From: Candidatus Kapaibacterium sp.
GTDB lineage: Bacteria; Bacteroidota; Ignavibacteria; Kapaibacteriales; NICIL-2
NCBI GenBank assembly: GCA_026003495.1
Contig: BPHK01000001.1
Span: 558,001 to 622,000, forward strand
DNA: 64,000 nucleotides
Direction: 5' to 3'
Part shown: one piece after another, positions 17,607-25,947 of the stretch
How positions within the stretch are numbered: the stretch's first letter is position 1
How the letters are laid out: each line of letters starts with the position of its first letter
Program-made: the position numbers and the translations under genes
Notes under the pieces: generated by a model
The model's input: the letters and a program-made list of their open reading frames with translations, nothing else
The model's database searches: none
Told to the model about the DNA's origin: nothing

Positions 17607-19313
17607 ATGTTGTTACACATTGCACGATGCGGGTTGGTGTTGCTTGGAGGAGCGATTGTTGCATTCTCCCAGGTTGACGTGTCGCTGCAGTTGCCCTTTG
17701 CGCAGCAGATGCCACCGCAGATTACCGAGTGGCATGAGAACGAATCTCTCATCCGTGTTCTGATTCAGAACACGGGCAAGGAACGCTACACTGGGTTGAT
17801 CATTTCCGCCGAGCTCCAGCGGGATGGACGCAGGATCGCGGCGACGCGGAATGGTCACCCGGCACAACCGCGGTTCGACTTGTCGCCAGGTGAAGTGCGC
17901 GCACTGTCCTGGCGTGAGGTGATTGCAGAGGCAGCTATTGAGTACGACCGCAGCATCGCTGAGCAGGTGTTGACTGCCGGTGAGCTTCCCGCTGGTAGCT
18001 ACCAGCTTTGCTTGCAGGTCTTGGATGCTCGGCTGCGACCAATTGGGCGTCCGGGGTGTGGGACGTTCACCGTGATCTTAGCCGATCCACCAGTTCTCCT
18101 CTCACCAATCGGAGGGGTGCAGGTTTCTGTGATGCCGCACCTGCAGTGGTCCCCGAGCTCGCCTACGGCACCTGGACTCCAGTATCGCGTCACGCTCAAG
18201 GTACGATATCGGGGACAGACACCAGCCCAGGCGATGGCGAGCAACCCTATCCGGTTGCAGGTGGATGTGCCGACGACCAGCTACCAGGTCCCAGTCACTG
18301 AGCAACTGGGCGTAGATGCAGCCGATCCGAACTATGCTGGGCACGTCTGGCAAGTGCAGGCATTGCTCAACGGCCGTCCGTATGGGCGAAATCGTGGGCT
18401 CAGTCAAATCGAGTGGTTCACGGTTCCACCAATGGCCGTCGATCCAGTAAAGCCTGCATCGCACAGTTGGGCGCATGCGATCGCACAAATCAAGCTTGAC
18501 GAGCCATATCTGCCAGACACGATCCGCTATGTTTGTGATTTACCGCCAGGGACTCCACCGGATACTGTGCTGGTGGAGCTGGAGGTGGAATATCCCGCGG
18601 CACTTCCTAAGCTCGGCGGGCCAACGATCCTGGAAGATGACGATGGTCGCATCATCATCGGTCAGCTGCGCCCCGATAGCGTCCTCATCCCGGTGCCCGT
18701 CCTCGGCGCGCGGGGGACGAGTTACTACTATGCCCCAGACCAAAAAGGCGGACAGCAGCTCAGCAGATATGTCTACAATGGCTACTACCTCTACGGGTCG
18801 TCCCCAGGGGACACGTTGGGGCAGGTGGATAGGACAAGATACACCGGTGGCTACTTCCTCTACGAGATGCACCCTGGGGACACGTTGCACCCAGGGGACA
18901 CACTGGGCGGAAGAGAACCTCAAGCAAAATGGACTGGCTATGTCATCAACCAGGCGATTGCCTCAGGAGCAGGGCGGGCATCGGGTAGGACATTAGCGGG
19001 AGTCACACGCCAGGCAGGACCGTCGACGACAGGAACACAGATTGTGAGGGGGGTAGTACTCCCACCGCCGAAGCCGAGCGAGATTGGTATCCCTGATTTT
19101 CGAATGGCGCCCTCACAGAATCGTCCTGCCATCAGTCACGATACGGCCGGCACCGGTGGTAGAGTTGTTGTCTGCTGGCCCCAAGGCAAGCCAGGAGATC
19201 GCCCAGTGGCAGTGTATCGCTGGTTGATGATCCGCGGTTCGAAGCCGCTGCGACCAGAGGCGCAGAAGTACGAGCTGGAGCTGGAGATTATTAGCATGAG
19301 CGTAGACCGCTGA
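17607..19313 (+). CDS. Secreted TANFOR-like protein with PGDTL repeats
   Basis: The 568-residue product begins with a signal peptide (MLLHIARCGLVLLGGAIVAFSQ). The N-terminal region resembles the start of the TANFOR giant at 44.5 kb. Both read 'ITEWHENESLIRVLIQN / DEWRRDPTVVRVVLTN', then a segment '(V)LTAGELPAGSYQLCLQVL / LTAGAIPEGDYQFCVTVL', then 'DPPVLLSPIGG / EPPVLIRPLSR'. TANFOR is therefore my family guess, by eye. Around residues 385-435 a short repeat built on Y-x-G-x-Y-x-LY ... PGDTL occurs, with a doubled HPGDTLHPGDTLGG. I see no T9SS tail. The ATG at 17607 follows AGAGG; upstream in-frame codons lack a leader. A perfect 10-bp terminator hairpin follows. Confidence 0.7.
   Translation: MLLHIARCGLVLLGGAIVAFSQVDVSLQLPFAQQMPPQITEWHENESLIRVLIQNTGKERYTGLIISAELQRDGRRIAATRNGHPAQPRFDLSPGEVRALSWREVIAEAAIEYDRSIAEQVLTAGELPAGSYQLCLQVLDARLRPIGRPGCGTFTVILADPPVLLSPIGGVQVSVMPHLQWSPSSPTAPGLQYRVTLKVRYRGQTPAQAMASNPIRLQVDVPTTSYQVPVTEQLGVDAADPNYAGHVWQVQALLNGRPYGRNRGLSQIEWFTVPPMAVDPVKPASHSWAHAIAQIKLDEPYLPDTIRYVCDLPPGTPPDTVLVELEVEYPAALPKLGGPTILEDDDGRIIIGQLRPDSVLIPVPVLGARGTSYYYAPDQKGGQQLSRYVYNGYYLYGSSPGDTLGQVDRTRYTGGYFLYEMHPGDTLHPGDTLGGREPQAKWTGYVINQAIASGAGRASGRTLAGVTRQAGPSTTGTQIVRGVVLPPPKPSEIGIPDFRMAPSQNRPAISHDTAGTGGRVVVCWPQGKPGDRPVAVYRWLMIRGSKPLRPEAQKYELELEIISMSVDR
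18745..18905 (+). repeat. PGDTL-type internal repeat in the TANFOR-like gene
   Basis: The coding sequence holds related GGGGACACGTTG / GGGGACACACTG units near 18806, 18874 and 18894. At protein level they give 'GYYLYGSSPGDTLG' then 'GGYFLYEMHPGDTL' then 'HPGDTLGG'. The last two units are directly adjacent, as expected from slippage. Confidence 0.6.
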
Positions 19314-19350
19314 TAAAAGGTAATTCACTGCCGATTTACGGTTGGTACGC

Positions 19351-19386
19351 AGCGCCTTCTTGGAAGAGAAGGCGCTGAGTATTTTT
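19351..19386 (+). terminator. Rho-independent terminator after the TANFOR-like gene
   Basis: AGCGCCTTCT (19351-19360) pairs perfectly with AGAAGGCGCT (19367-19376) over a 6-nt loop, followed by GAGTATTTTT. The T run is shared with the TATTTTTG box of the next gene. Confidence 0.8.
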
Positions 19387-19387
19387 G
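19380..19387 (+). promoter_or_regulatory. TATTTTTG promoter box overlapping the terminator T run
   Basis: TATTTTTGC starts 34 nt before the ATG of the glycosyltransferase gene and uses the T run of the preceding terminator. A TTG lies 17 nt upstream, inside the hairpin. Confidence 0.5.
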
Positions 19388-19413
19388 CGGCCGTACTTTC
19401 TGGAACACAACAG

Positions 19414-20715
19414 ATGGGGCAGTACATCCTCTTTCCTGAGGAACTCCCGACGAATAGTGACCTCAACGCCCTGCTCGATGACTCGGCGCTCATCATTCCC
19501 TCGACTCACCATGATGCTGCGCGGACATTACTGCGCCAACAGTACTATCGTCCTGCTGAGCAAAAACACCCGTCGCTCGTCAAACGCGCGGTGTATCGGC
19601 TTTTGCATCGTCCTCCTCGCTATCCACCGGACAAGAAGATCCCAGCATCGTTACTTCGGCGAATCCTCATTCTCCGCTATGATGGGTTAGGGGATTACAT
19701 TCTGACAACGCCGCTCCTGCAATGGCTAAAGCACTCAGTACCGCACGCAGAGATTGACGTGCTCACATCCCAGCGGAACGATCTCCTTGCGACAGTCGAT
19801 CCTCACGTGTGTGTACATGTCCCGATCTGCGATCGGCCTCAGTTCCATCCTTCAGCAGCTCGTGCCTATACTGTGCTGAGAACGCGTCGCTACGATCTTG
19901 TTTTTGCACTTGTTAACAACAACATGACTCGCCAAGCATTCACCTCGCGAGTCCTTGCCGCCAATGCTGATTATGTGACAATTCTCAATGGTCGTTCTGC
20001 TGCGCTCTATGGACAAGTCTTTCATCGGCAGGTAGTAAATCATCCCTGGCAACAGCATTGGTGCGAAACCTACTATTCAGCTGGACCAGCCACAGTCGAA
20101 TCTGACGTATCACTCGAAACGATGCCTTCTCTCTGGGTACCATATCACCCCTCGGCGGAAGAGAATGTCAGCAAGTTTCTCCGTTCCTATGAGTTGCAGG
20201 CCGAAGTTTCAACTACTCCTGAGCTGTTAGCCGGACAACAATACTGCGTGCTCAATCTTTCGGCACATGATCAGGAGCGAAGTCTTACCGCTCCACAAGC
20301 TCTGAAAACCTGCACGATGCTGCGGGAGCGTTTCCCACACTATGCCGTGATCATCGTTTCATCACCCGCACATCGTACGATGGGGGAATACCTTGCCGCG
20401 CAGCTTGGTCCGCCTGTGTACTACTACCACAATGGTTTTCTCGAAATGATCCCGCTGCTCCGTTCCGCACAGTGGGTGATCACGCCCGATACTGCACTTG
20501 TCCATGTTGCAGCTGCACAACACGTACCAGTCATCGGTCTTTACCATCGCCCGCTGACGGTATGCGAATGGTATCCCTACCGAACGGAATTTCAGATTGT
20601 CCTCCAGTGCAATCCTCGCGGCATCTCAGCGATAGCTCCAGAGGCGATCATCTTCGCCACCGAGCACATGGAGGCGATGCTCTCCGAGCACAAAAGACAG
20701 GCGGAAACGAACTGA
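19414..20715 (+). CDS. Glycosyltransferase family 9 (heptosyltransferase-like)
   Basis: GT9 enzymes transfer heptose or related sugars from ADP-sugars to lipopolysaccharide cores. The 433-residue product has an N-terminal strand RILILRYDGLGDYILTTPLL (about residues 85-104) that matches the 'iRxxxlGDxixtTP' start of the family. The C-terminal donor-binding part has LNLSAHDQERSL, then AQWVITPDTALVHVAAA and VPVIGLY. About 80 residues precede the fold, which is longer than typical for GT9. I chose the first ATG (19414); the frame upstream uses only TTG starts inside the terminator region. Substrate unknown. It stands alone rather than in an LPS cluster. Confidence 0.8.
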   Translation: MGQYILFPEELPTNSDLNALLDDSALIIPSTHHDAARTLLRQQYYRPAEQKHPSLVKRAVYRLLHRPPRYPPDKKIPASLLRRILILRYDGLGDYILTTPLLQWLKHSVPHAEIDVLTSQRNDLLATVDPHVCVHVPICDRPQFHPSAARAYTVLRTRRYDLVFALVNNNMTRQAFTSRVLAANADYVTILNGRSAALYGQVFHRQVVNHPWQQHWCETYYSAGPATVESDVSLETMPSLWVPYHPSAEENVSKFLRSYELQAEVSTTPELLAGQQYCVLNLSAHDQERSLTAPQALKTCTMLRERFPHYAVIIVSSPAHRTMGEYLAAQLGPPVYYYHNGFLEMIPLLRSAQWVITPDTALVHVAAAQHVPVIGLYHRPLTVCEWYPYRTEFQIVLQCNPRGISAIAPEAIIFATEHMEAMLSEHKRQAETN

Positions 20716-20758
20716 TCAATTCGAAATAACTGAATGCTCAAACACCGTTGCTCCATTG

Positions 20759-20766
20759 TATTTTTG
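20759..20766 (+). promoter_or_regulatory. TATTTTTG promoter box for the PNPOx-UbiA gene
   Basis: TATTTTTGC starts 44 nt before the chosen ATG at 20803 and is immediately followed by the inverted repeat at 20769-20784, so a repressor bound there would cover the transcription start. Confidence 0.5.
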
Positions 20767-20768
20767 CC

Positions 20769-20784
20769 GACCGAATAGTCGGTC
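20769..20784 (+). promoter_or_regulatory. Candidate operator: GACCGA-N4-TCGGTC inverted repeat
   Basis: GACCGA (20769-20774) and TCGGTC (20779-20784) form a perfect 6-bp inverted repeat with a 4-nt spacer, 2 nt after the TATTTTTG box. Spacing and the GACCG core resemble sites of TetR/AcrR-type repressors. No such regulator gene lies in this window, so the factor is unknown. Confidence 0.5.
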
Positions 20785-20802
20785 AATATCGTGGGTGATG
20801 TG

Positions 20803-22152
20803 ATGAATACTGATGCGCTCCGTGTTGCAAAGCATGTGTTCCGCACAAACAAAGCGTTCACTCTTGTGACGGCGGGTTCATCCGGCCAGTGGGCAGGAAA
20901 GGCCTATTTCGGTGAAGAGGATGGCTACCTCTACGTCGCGCTCGAACAAGGGCGGAACTTTCGGAATGTGATGGAAAATCCTGAGGTCTTCTTCGTGATC
21001 GAACGCGGCGTTCCGGATCGCTTCGTCCAGGGTCGAGGAATTGCCGAGTGCTTGGGACCGATCGAAGAGCGCCCCGAAGCGCACATCATTTTTCGCAAAG
21101 CGCTCGAACTGGTGCTCTACGCTAAAATGATCCCTGGGGTGATGCTCTTCCGCATTCGACCGACGGAGCTGTATATCTCCGACTTCAGCCGTGAATGGAA
21201 ACCACGGGCGACTGTCGCCGTCACCGATGCAGTGATGGCGTTCTTCCGCGAGCACCGCGATCGCTACTCGTGGTGGCGGTTGTTCTGGAAAGCCATTCGC
21301 CCCTTTGCGTTTCCTGCAACGCTGGCGCCTGTGCTCGTTGGGTCACTAATTGCACCAACGCTTGTGTGGTGGAAGTTCTTGCTTGTCCTGTTCGGTACGA
21401 TGATTGCACATGCAGGTGTCAACGTCATCAGCGACTACATGGATTGGAAGCGCGGTGCAGATACCTGGCGGGTGCTGGGTTCCAGCCGCGTTTTGGTAGA
21501 TGGCATCATGTCGCCGCAATCGCACCGAGCACTCGGCATTGCACTCCTTGTCGTTGCAGCAACCATCGGCGCAGTTCTCGTGACCGTCAGTGGTCCAGCT
21601 GTTTGGCTCTTGATGGCGCTGGGGGCTGCCATTGGGATTTTCTACACCGTTCCGCCAATTGGGCTCAAGTATCGCGCGCTGGGTGACCTTGCCGTCTTTC
21701 TCGCCTTCGGTCCGCTGATGGCACTCGGCGCGTACTACGTGCAGACGGCCTCGCTCGATTGGCTTCCGGTGTGGCTTTCGATTCCGATTGGGCTGCTGAC
21801 GATTGCGATTCTGCACGGCAACAACTACCGCGACATTGCCGAGGACCGTGCTGCCGGGTACCACACGGTGGCGAGCCTGCTCGGACCGCGTGGATCGGCG
21901 TACTACTACGTTGCGCTTCTGGCGGGGGTGTATTTGAGCGTGCTCCTGTTCATCTGGCTGGGGTGGCTGCCGCTGTGGGCACTGGTTGTGCTGCTAACCT
22001 TTCCACTGGCGTGGCGCAATATTCGCGTTGCGTTCAACCACGCGCGGGTTGCATTTAGCTTTCTCGATTTGCTTACGGCGCAATTGCACTTGCTCTTCTC
22101 GCTTGCACTGGCTGCATCGCTTGCGTTAGGCCGAGCAGTGCCGCTCCACTAA
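20803..22152 (+). CDS. Fusion of a PNPOx-like flavin-binding domain with a UbiA prenyltransferase
   Basis: Residues 1-135 look like a pyridoxamine 5'-phosphate oxidase-type split-barrel domain (KAFTLVTAGSSGQWAGKAYF, then YLYVALEQGRNFRNV and MLFRIRPTELYISDF). From about residue 160 to the end (449) there is a multi-pass UbiA prenyltransferase with the first metal motif NVISDYMD (207-214) and the second NNYRDIAED (about 340-348), both intact. UbiA enzymes attach polyprenyl chains to aromatic acceptors; MenA-like activity on dihydroxynaphthoate is plausible given menG at 6.7 kb, but the acceptor is not shown. The PNPOx part could bind flavin near the membrane. The ATG at 20803 is preferred over the GTG at 20791. 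The stop is 10 nt from the convergent T9SS cargo gene. Confidence 0.8.
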   Translation: MNTDALRVAKHVFRTNKAFTLVTAGSSGQWAGKAYFGEEDGYLYVALEQGRNFRNVMENPEVFFVIERGVPDRFVQGRGIAECLGPIEERPEAHIIFRKALELVLYAKMIPGVMLFRIRPTELYISDFSREWKPRATVAVTDAVMAFFREHRDRYSWWRLFWKAIRPFAFPATLAPVLVGSLIAPTLVWWKFLLVLFGTMIAHAGVNVISDYMDWKRGADTWRVLGSSRVLVDGIMSPQSHRALGIALLVVAATIGAVLVTVSGPAVWLLMALGAAIGIFYTVPPIGLKYRALGDLAVFLAFGPLMALGAYYVQTASLDWLPVWLSIPIGLLTIAILHGNNYRDIAEDRAAGYHTVASLLGPRGSAYYYVALLAGVYLSVLLFIWLGWLPLWALVVLLTFPLAWRNIRVAFNHARVAFSFLDLLTAQLHLLFSLALAASLALGRAVPLH

Positions 22153-22162
22153 TGGGCACCGG

Positions 22163-24259
22163 CTATCGGACAATCACCAGGGGTCGAGTGATGACCTGCC
22201 CAGCGCTCTGTATCCGGAGGAAATACGTTCCTGCTGGGACTAGGTGGGCATCACAGGATGTGGCGATGCGGTCAACAACATAGCCATCGAACGCGCAGCC
22301 CATCTGCCGACCGTCGAGTGCGACGATGTCCACACGAACCATCGTGGGCAGCGAGACTTCAAGGGCGAGTTTGACGTAATCGCTCGCTGGATTCGGTACA
22401 ACCTCGAGTGCGATGCGGGGATTTTCCGGGCCTTTTTCCACACTGGTGGTTACGATTTGGCTCTCCGTTGCAGGGCTGAGTTCCCAGATCACCCCACTCG
22501 GTCGCTGCACACGTCCGACCGTGCGCACGCGATAGCGAACCGCGCCTTCGACGCGGTAGGAGTCGGTGAATCGCGTTTCCGTAATAGGTTCCGGCGTCAA
22601 CGCAACTTCACGCCCGCCGGGCAGTGTGCGATAGACGTAGTAGCCCACGATGCTATCAGCAGGTGTGAAGGGAGTCTCCCACGAGAGTTCGATGCGGCGG
22701 CCGTCTTGCCGTACTGCGAGTGATCGCGGTGGTGCTACTTCCTGATCGAACCGTACCCGCAGCGTTGGATCACCGAGGAGTGCAACGTGGACCCATCCTT
22801 GCGCGAAGGAGCTGACGTAGAGACTCTGCCCAACGAACGGGGAAAAATTCTGCACCATCAGCGCGATGTCGCCGATGGTTTCGCCCGCAGCCATCGGGTG
22901 GAGATACCACACCGGCCGCCCAGACCACGAGCAAGTCAGCGCCCCGCGTGCCACTGCGACACGCATCAGGTTGTTCTGTGAGTCCCAATCCCCGAAGTAC
23001 GATCCAAAGAGCATCGTGAACGCAGCGTTGACACGTCGCGTCGCAAAGTCCCCAACATTCCCGATGCCATTGGCGCTCGTGTACGAACCGGCACCGCACC
23101 CATACGCAAAGAGGCGATCGGAAGTGTCGAGCGTTGGGAACCACTTTTCCACGCGAACGTTCGCTGCCCCAACAATTGGTGGAAAGCTCGTCCAACCCGA
23201 TCGAGCGAATAGTTCCGGATAGGTCGGGAAATTGTCGTCTATCAGCGCGGCCCAGCGATAACTTCGGCTCCCAGTTCGGTAAGCGTAGTCACGTGCGAAG
23301 TAATCGCGCAACATCGCGATTTCCGCTTCCGATGCGTTAGAGCCTTGCGGGACAAGGCGAGGAAGATTGTAAAAGTCAACTCTGCCAATGCGGATGCTGA
23401 GCGGAGATGGAAAAAAGACGTTGTCGAATTTCCCATCGCCTGGGAGATTACGGTTTTCCTGCCGTACAACTCCGGCAGTGTCGGTGATGGCATCGTTCCA
23501 CCCGCTTTCGGAAAGTACACCGTAGTAACCGTCGCACGGCCATGCGCCACGATGATCTGGATTATGGCCGTCGGGAGGAGGAACGTATTGGCCATTGTAG
23601 TACAAGCCCGAGTACGGCACTGCAACGCGACCGATGAGGAATGCACTGGCAGGTTCATCGAGGTTGCCGCGATTGTACCAGCTTCGGATGCTATCCTTTG
23701 TGCGCTGAACTGCTCGAGCATCGAACTGCTCTGCGCGGGGGACAATCGTTTGCTCAACCCGCCAGCCTTCCCGATCGAGTTGAGCGGTAAGTTGCGCAAT
23801 CTCTTGGGCAAGCGGGGTCGCTACTGTCGAATCTACAACCAGTAACACACGTCCGCGGTAGGGTGGCACTGGGACATCGTACCCAACGCAGGTATAACCA
23901 GCGGCGGTAAAGAGAACAGTCTGATTGTTGATGCTCCGCGTAAAGCTATTGACGACGGCGAATTCGTATAGGATGCCATCGCTCATCGGCATGGAGAATT
24001 CGACCGAGTCGTTGCTCGATGGAGGTACGATGCCGACTCGGTAGAACTGCGGATCGCTCTGCCGCTGGCGCATAAGGACAGTGTCTGGAGCTTGGAAGTC
24101 GGGGTCGTGCTTCCAGCGCAGCGTCACCTGCGGCGGATTGCTCGCACGATCAATGATCACCCGCAGAGGAATGGCAACTTTGCTTGCGGGAGGAACTTGG
24201 GCAGTTGCTGCCGCTATCAGCCCGATCGAGCAGAGTAGCACAATGCGTCGGTATCTCAT
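22163..24259 (-). CDS. T9SS cargo with C25 (gingipain)-like fold, probably non-catalytic
   Basis: The 698-residue product has a signal peptide (MRYRRIVLLCSIGLIAAATAQ), a beta domain with RxxDPQFYRVG, then a central region resembling C25-type sequences: RVLLVVDSTVATPL, FLIGRVAVPYSG, DGYYGVLSESGWND. Next come an Fn3-like domain (PPRSLAVRQDGRRIELSWE) and a T9SS CTD (VPNPASDYVKLAL ... GTYFLRI ... RPLVIVR). Where gingipains have a GHG motif I find YGCGAGSY, and no obvious Cys nucleophile follows in LFGSYFGDWD, so peptidase activity is doubtful. The C25 link is by eye and could be wrong; the T9SS tail is clear. The ATG at 24259 gives a clean leader. It is divergent from nothing close and lies downstream of gdh on the same strand with 63 nt between. 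Confidence 0.75.
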   Translation of the reverse strand: MRYRRIVLLCSIGLIAAATAQVPPASKVAIPLRVIIDRASNPPQVTLRWKHDPDFQAPDTVLMRQRQSDPQFYRVGIVPPSSNDSVEFSMPMSDGILYEFAVVNSFTRSINNQTVLFTAAGYTCVGYDVPVPPYRGRVLLVVDSTVATPLAQEIAQLTAQLDREGWRVEQTIVPRAEQFDARAVQRTKDSIRSWYNRGNLDEPASAFLIGRVAVPYSGLYYNGQYVPPPDGHNPDHRGAWPCDGYYGVLSESGWNDAITDTAGVVRQENRNLPGDGKFDNVFFPSPLSIRIGRVDFYNLPRLVPQGSNASEAEIAMLRDYFARDYAYRTGSRSYRWAALIDDNFPTYPELFARSGWTSFPPIVGAANVRVEKWFPTLDTSDRLFAYGCGAGSYTSANGIGNVGDFATRRVNAAFTMLFGSYFGDWDSQNNLMRVAVARGALTCSWSGRPVWYLHPMAAGETIGDIALMVQNFSPFVGQSLYVSSFAQGWVHVALLGDPTLRVRFDQEVAPPRSLAVRQDGRRIELSWETPFTPADSIVGYYVYRTLPGGREVALTPEPITETRFTDSYRVEGAVRYRVRTVGRVQRPSGVIWELSPATESQIVTTSVEKGPENPRIALEVVPNPASDYVKLALEVSLPTMVRVDIVALDGRQMGCAFDGYVVDRIATSCDAHLVPAGTYFLRIQSAGQVITRPLVIVR

Positions 24260-24322
24260 TGCATAACCCTCGTGTGGTTGATAGTGCCCAGTTGCTCCGC
24301 ACGGTGAATGCGACACCTGCGC

Positions 24323-25807
24323 TCAGGGGAAAATGCCCAGCATGGAGTATGCTTGCGCGATCTTGTCAATTGCCGAAATGAACGCTGCGGTGCGCATGTC
24401 CTTGACCTTGGGGTGCTGGTGCCAGACGTCCATGATTTCATGGTACGCGCTCACCATCGTTTCCTCAAGGCCGGAGTTCACGAGGTCTTCTTCCTCCGGG
24501 CCGCGAATGATGAGCGTGCGTTCGATTTCGCCGAGGGACTGCCCTGTGAGTTTTTCGATCGTTGCGATGATGCGGGAGTTCATCTGCTCTTCGAAGCGTT
24601 TATCCATCAGCCCGAAGCGAACGTGGGAGAGATTCTTGAGCCACTCGAAATAGCTGACGATGACACCACCAGCGTTGAGATACATGTCGGGAATGATAAG
24701 AATGCCGCGCTGGATCAGGATGTCTTCTGCGTACGCGGTCGTTGGGCCGTTGGCTCCCTCAGCAATGATTTTCGCTTGGATGCGTTCAGCATTGCCAATG
24801 TGGATCTGGGATTCAAGTGCAGCTGGAACCAAGATGTCGCAGGGGTATTCGAGGACGCTACTACCATCTTTGATGGTCTTGGCTTTGGGAAAGCCGGTGA
24901 TGCTGCCTGTTTGACGGCGGTATTCAGCAAGCTCACGAACGTCAATACCCTTGGGATTCCAGACGGCGCCATCCCACTCGATGATTCCCGTGATCGTAGC
25001 GCCACCTTCTTGGAGGAAAAGCGCTGCGTGATAGCCGACGTTGCCGAAACCTTGCACGATGACGCGTTTATCACTCAACCCTGGCGTGATGCCCAATCGC
25101 TTCGTCAGTTCTGGATCGCCAAGTGCTTCGCGAACGCCGAAGTACACCCCGCGTCCGGTTGCCTCTGTTCTTCCGCGCACGCCGCCTTGACCAACTGGTT
25201 TCCCCGTCACGCAGCCGAGCGCGTTGATGTCATCGGGGCGGTAGGACATGTAGGTATCAGCGATCCACGCCATTTCACGTTGTCCGGAGCCGTAGTCCGG
25301 CGCTGGGACGTCAATTGAAGCGCCGATGCAGTTTTTGTGGATGAGCTCGACGGTGTATCGGCGAGTGATACGCTCGAGCTCTTCGACCGTAAGCTTGCGT
25401 GGATCAACCTTGATAGCGCCTTTGCCACCGCCGAAGGGCACGTTGACGACGGCGCACTTGTACGTCATCAGTGCTGCCAGTGCCATGACTTCATAGACGT
25501 CGGCATCTTCGCTGTAGCGAATGCCACCCTTGCAGGGAAGCTTGTGCTGAGAGTGTTCTGCTCGCCAGGCAGTGATAACCTTGATCTCGCCGCCGATCCG
25601 TGCAGGGAACTTCACTTCCAGGATTGTATTGCACGCACGGATTTGGTCGAGGATCCCTTTGTTGTGCTTGGTGTGTGCGGCGGCACGGTCGAAGTAGGTA
25701 TTGACCGACTCAAAAAAACGCGCCCCCATCGTTTCCTTCGTCGGTGGGGGCGGAGTAGCACTGCGCTTCGAATGGCGAGCGTTCGATTTCTTGACAGCCG
25801 TGGGCAT
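24323..25807 (-). CDS. gdhA: Glutamate dehydrogenase (Glu/Leu/Phe/Val dehydrogenase family)
   Basis: The 494-residue enzyme interconverts glutamate and 2-oxoglutarate plus ammonia in the cytosol. The substrate-binding region reads PCKGGIRYSEDADVYEV, the catalytic Lys region VNVPFGGGKGAI, then DVPAPDYGSGQREM. The Rossmann NAD(P) motif is VIVQGFGNVGYHAA, followed by AEGANGPTT and NAGGVIVSYFEW. A 25-30 residue basic, Pro-rich N-terminal tail precedes the normal start of the family (Met27, at 25729, could be an alternative start). A TATTTTTGC box lies 65 nt upstream. It follows the dioxygenase gene on the same strand, separated by a hairpin and this promoter box. Confidence 0.93.
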   Translation of the reverse strand: MPTAVKKSNARHSKRSATPPPPTKETMGARFFESVNTYFDRAAAHTKHNKGILDQIRACNTILEVKFPARIGGEIKVITAWRAEHSQHKLPCKGGIRYSEDADVYEVMALAALMTYKCAVVNVPFGGGKGAIKVDPRKLTVEELERITRRYTVELIHKNCIGASIDVPAPDYGSGQREMAWIADTYMSYRPDDINALGCVTGKPVGQGGVRGRTEATGRGVYFGVREALGDPELTKRLGITPGLSDKRVIVQGFGNVGYHAALFLQEGGATITGIIEWDGAVWNPKGIDVRELAEYRRQTGSITGFPKAKTIKDGSSVLEYPCDILVPAALESQIHIGNAERIQAKIIAEGANGPTTAYAEDILIQRGILIIPDMYLNAGGVIVSYFEWLKNLSHVRFGLMDKRFEEQMNSRIIATIEKLTGQSLGEIERTLIIRGPEEEDLVNSGLEETMVSAYHEIMDVWHQHPKVKDMRTAAFISAIDKIAQAYSMLGIFP

Positions 25808-25863
25808 GGTAGATACTGCGGTGTGGAACTTGCTTGTGCCTGGCTGAACTTGTCCAGACGTGC

Positions 25864-25872
25864 GCAAAAATA
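25864..25872 (-). promoter_or_regulatory. TATTTTTGC promoter box for glutamate dehydrogenase
   Basis: The minus strand reads TATTTTTGC 65 nt before the ATG at 25807, farther than most boxes here, but the sequence is the common version and no start codon lies between. Confidence 0.45.
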
Positions 25873-25897
25873 GTGGGCATCTCCGGAAACGAATGCA

Positions 25898-25917
25898 GCG
25901 AGCATTTGGATGCTCGC
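25898..25917 (-). terminator. Hairpin after the dioxygenase gene, possible terminator
   Basis: GCGAGCA and TGCTCGC form a perfect 7-bp stem over a 6-nt loop between the end of the HPPD gene and the gdh promoter. The T run on the minus strand is poor, so termination is uncertain. Confidence 0.4.
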
Positions 25918-25947
25918 CGCAAGGAGACATGAACGTTGTCCTGCGTG

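Noticed and set aside
19342-19413. Upstream TTG start for the GT9 gene
   Set aside because: It would lie inside the terminator hairpin and before the promoter box; the ATG at 19414 is better.
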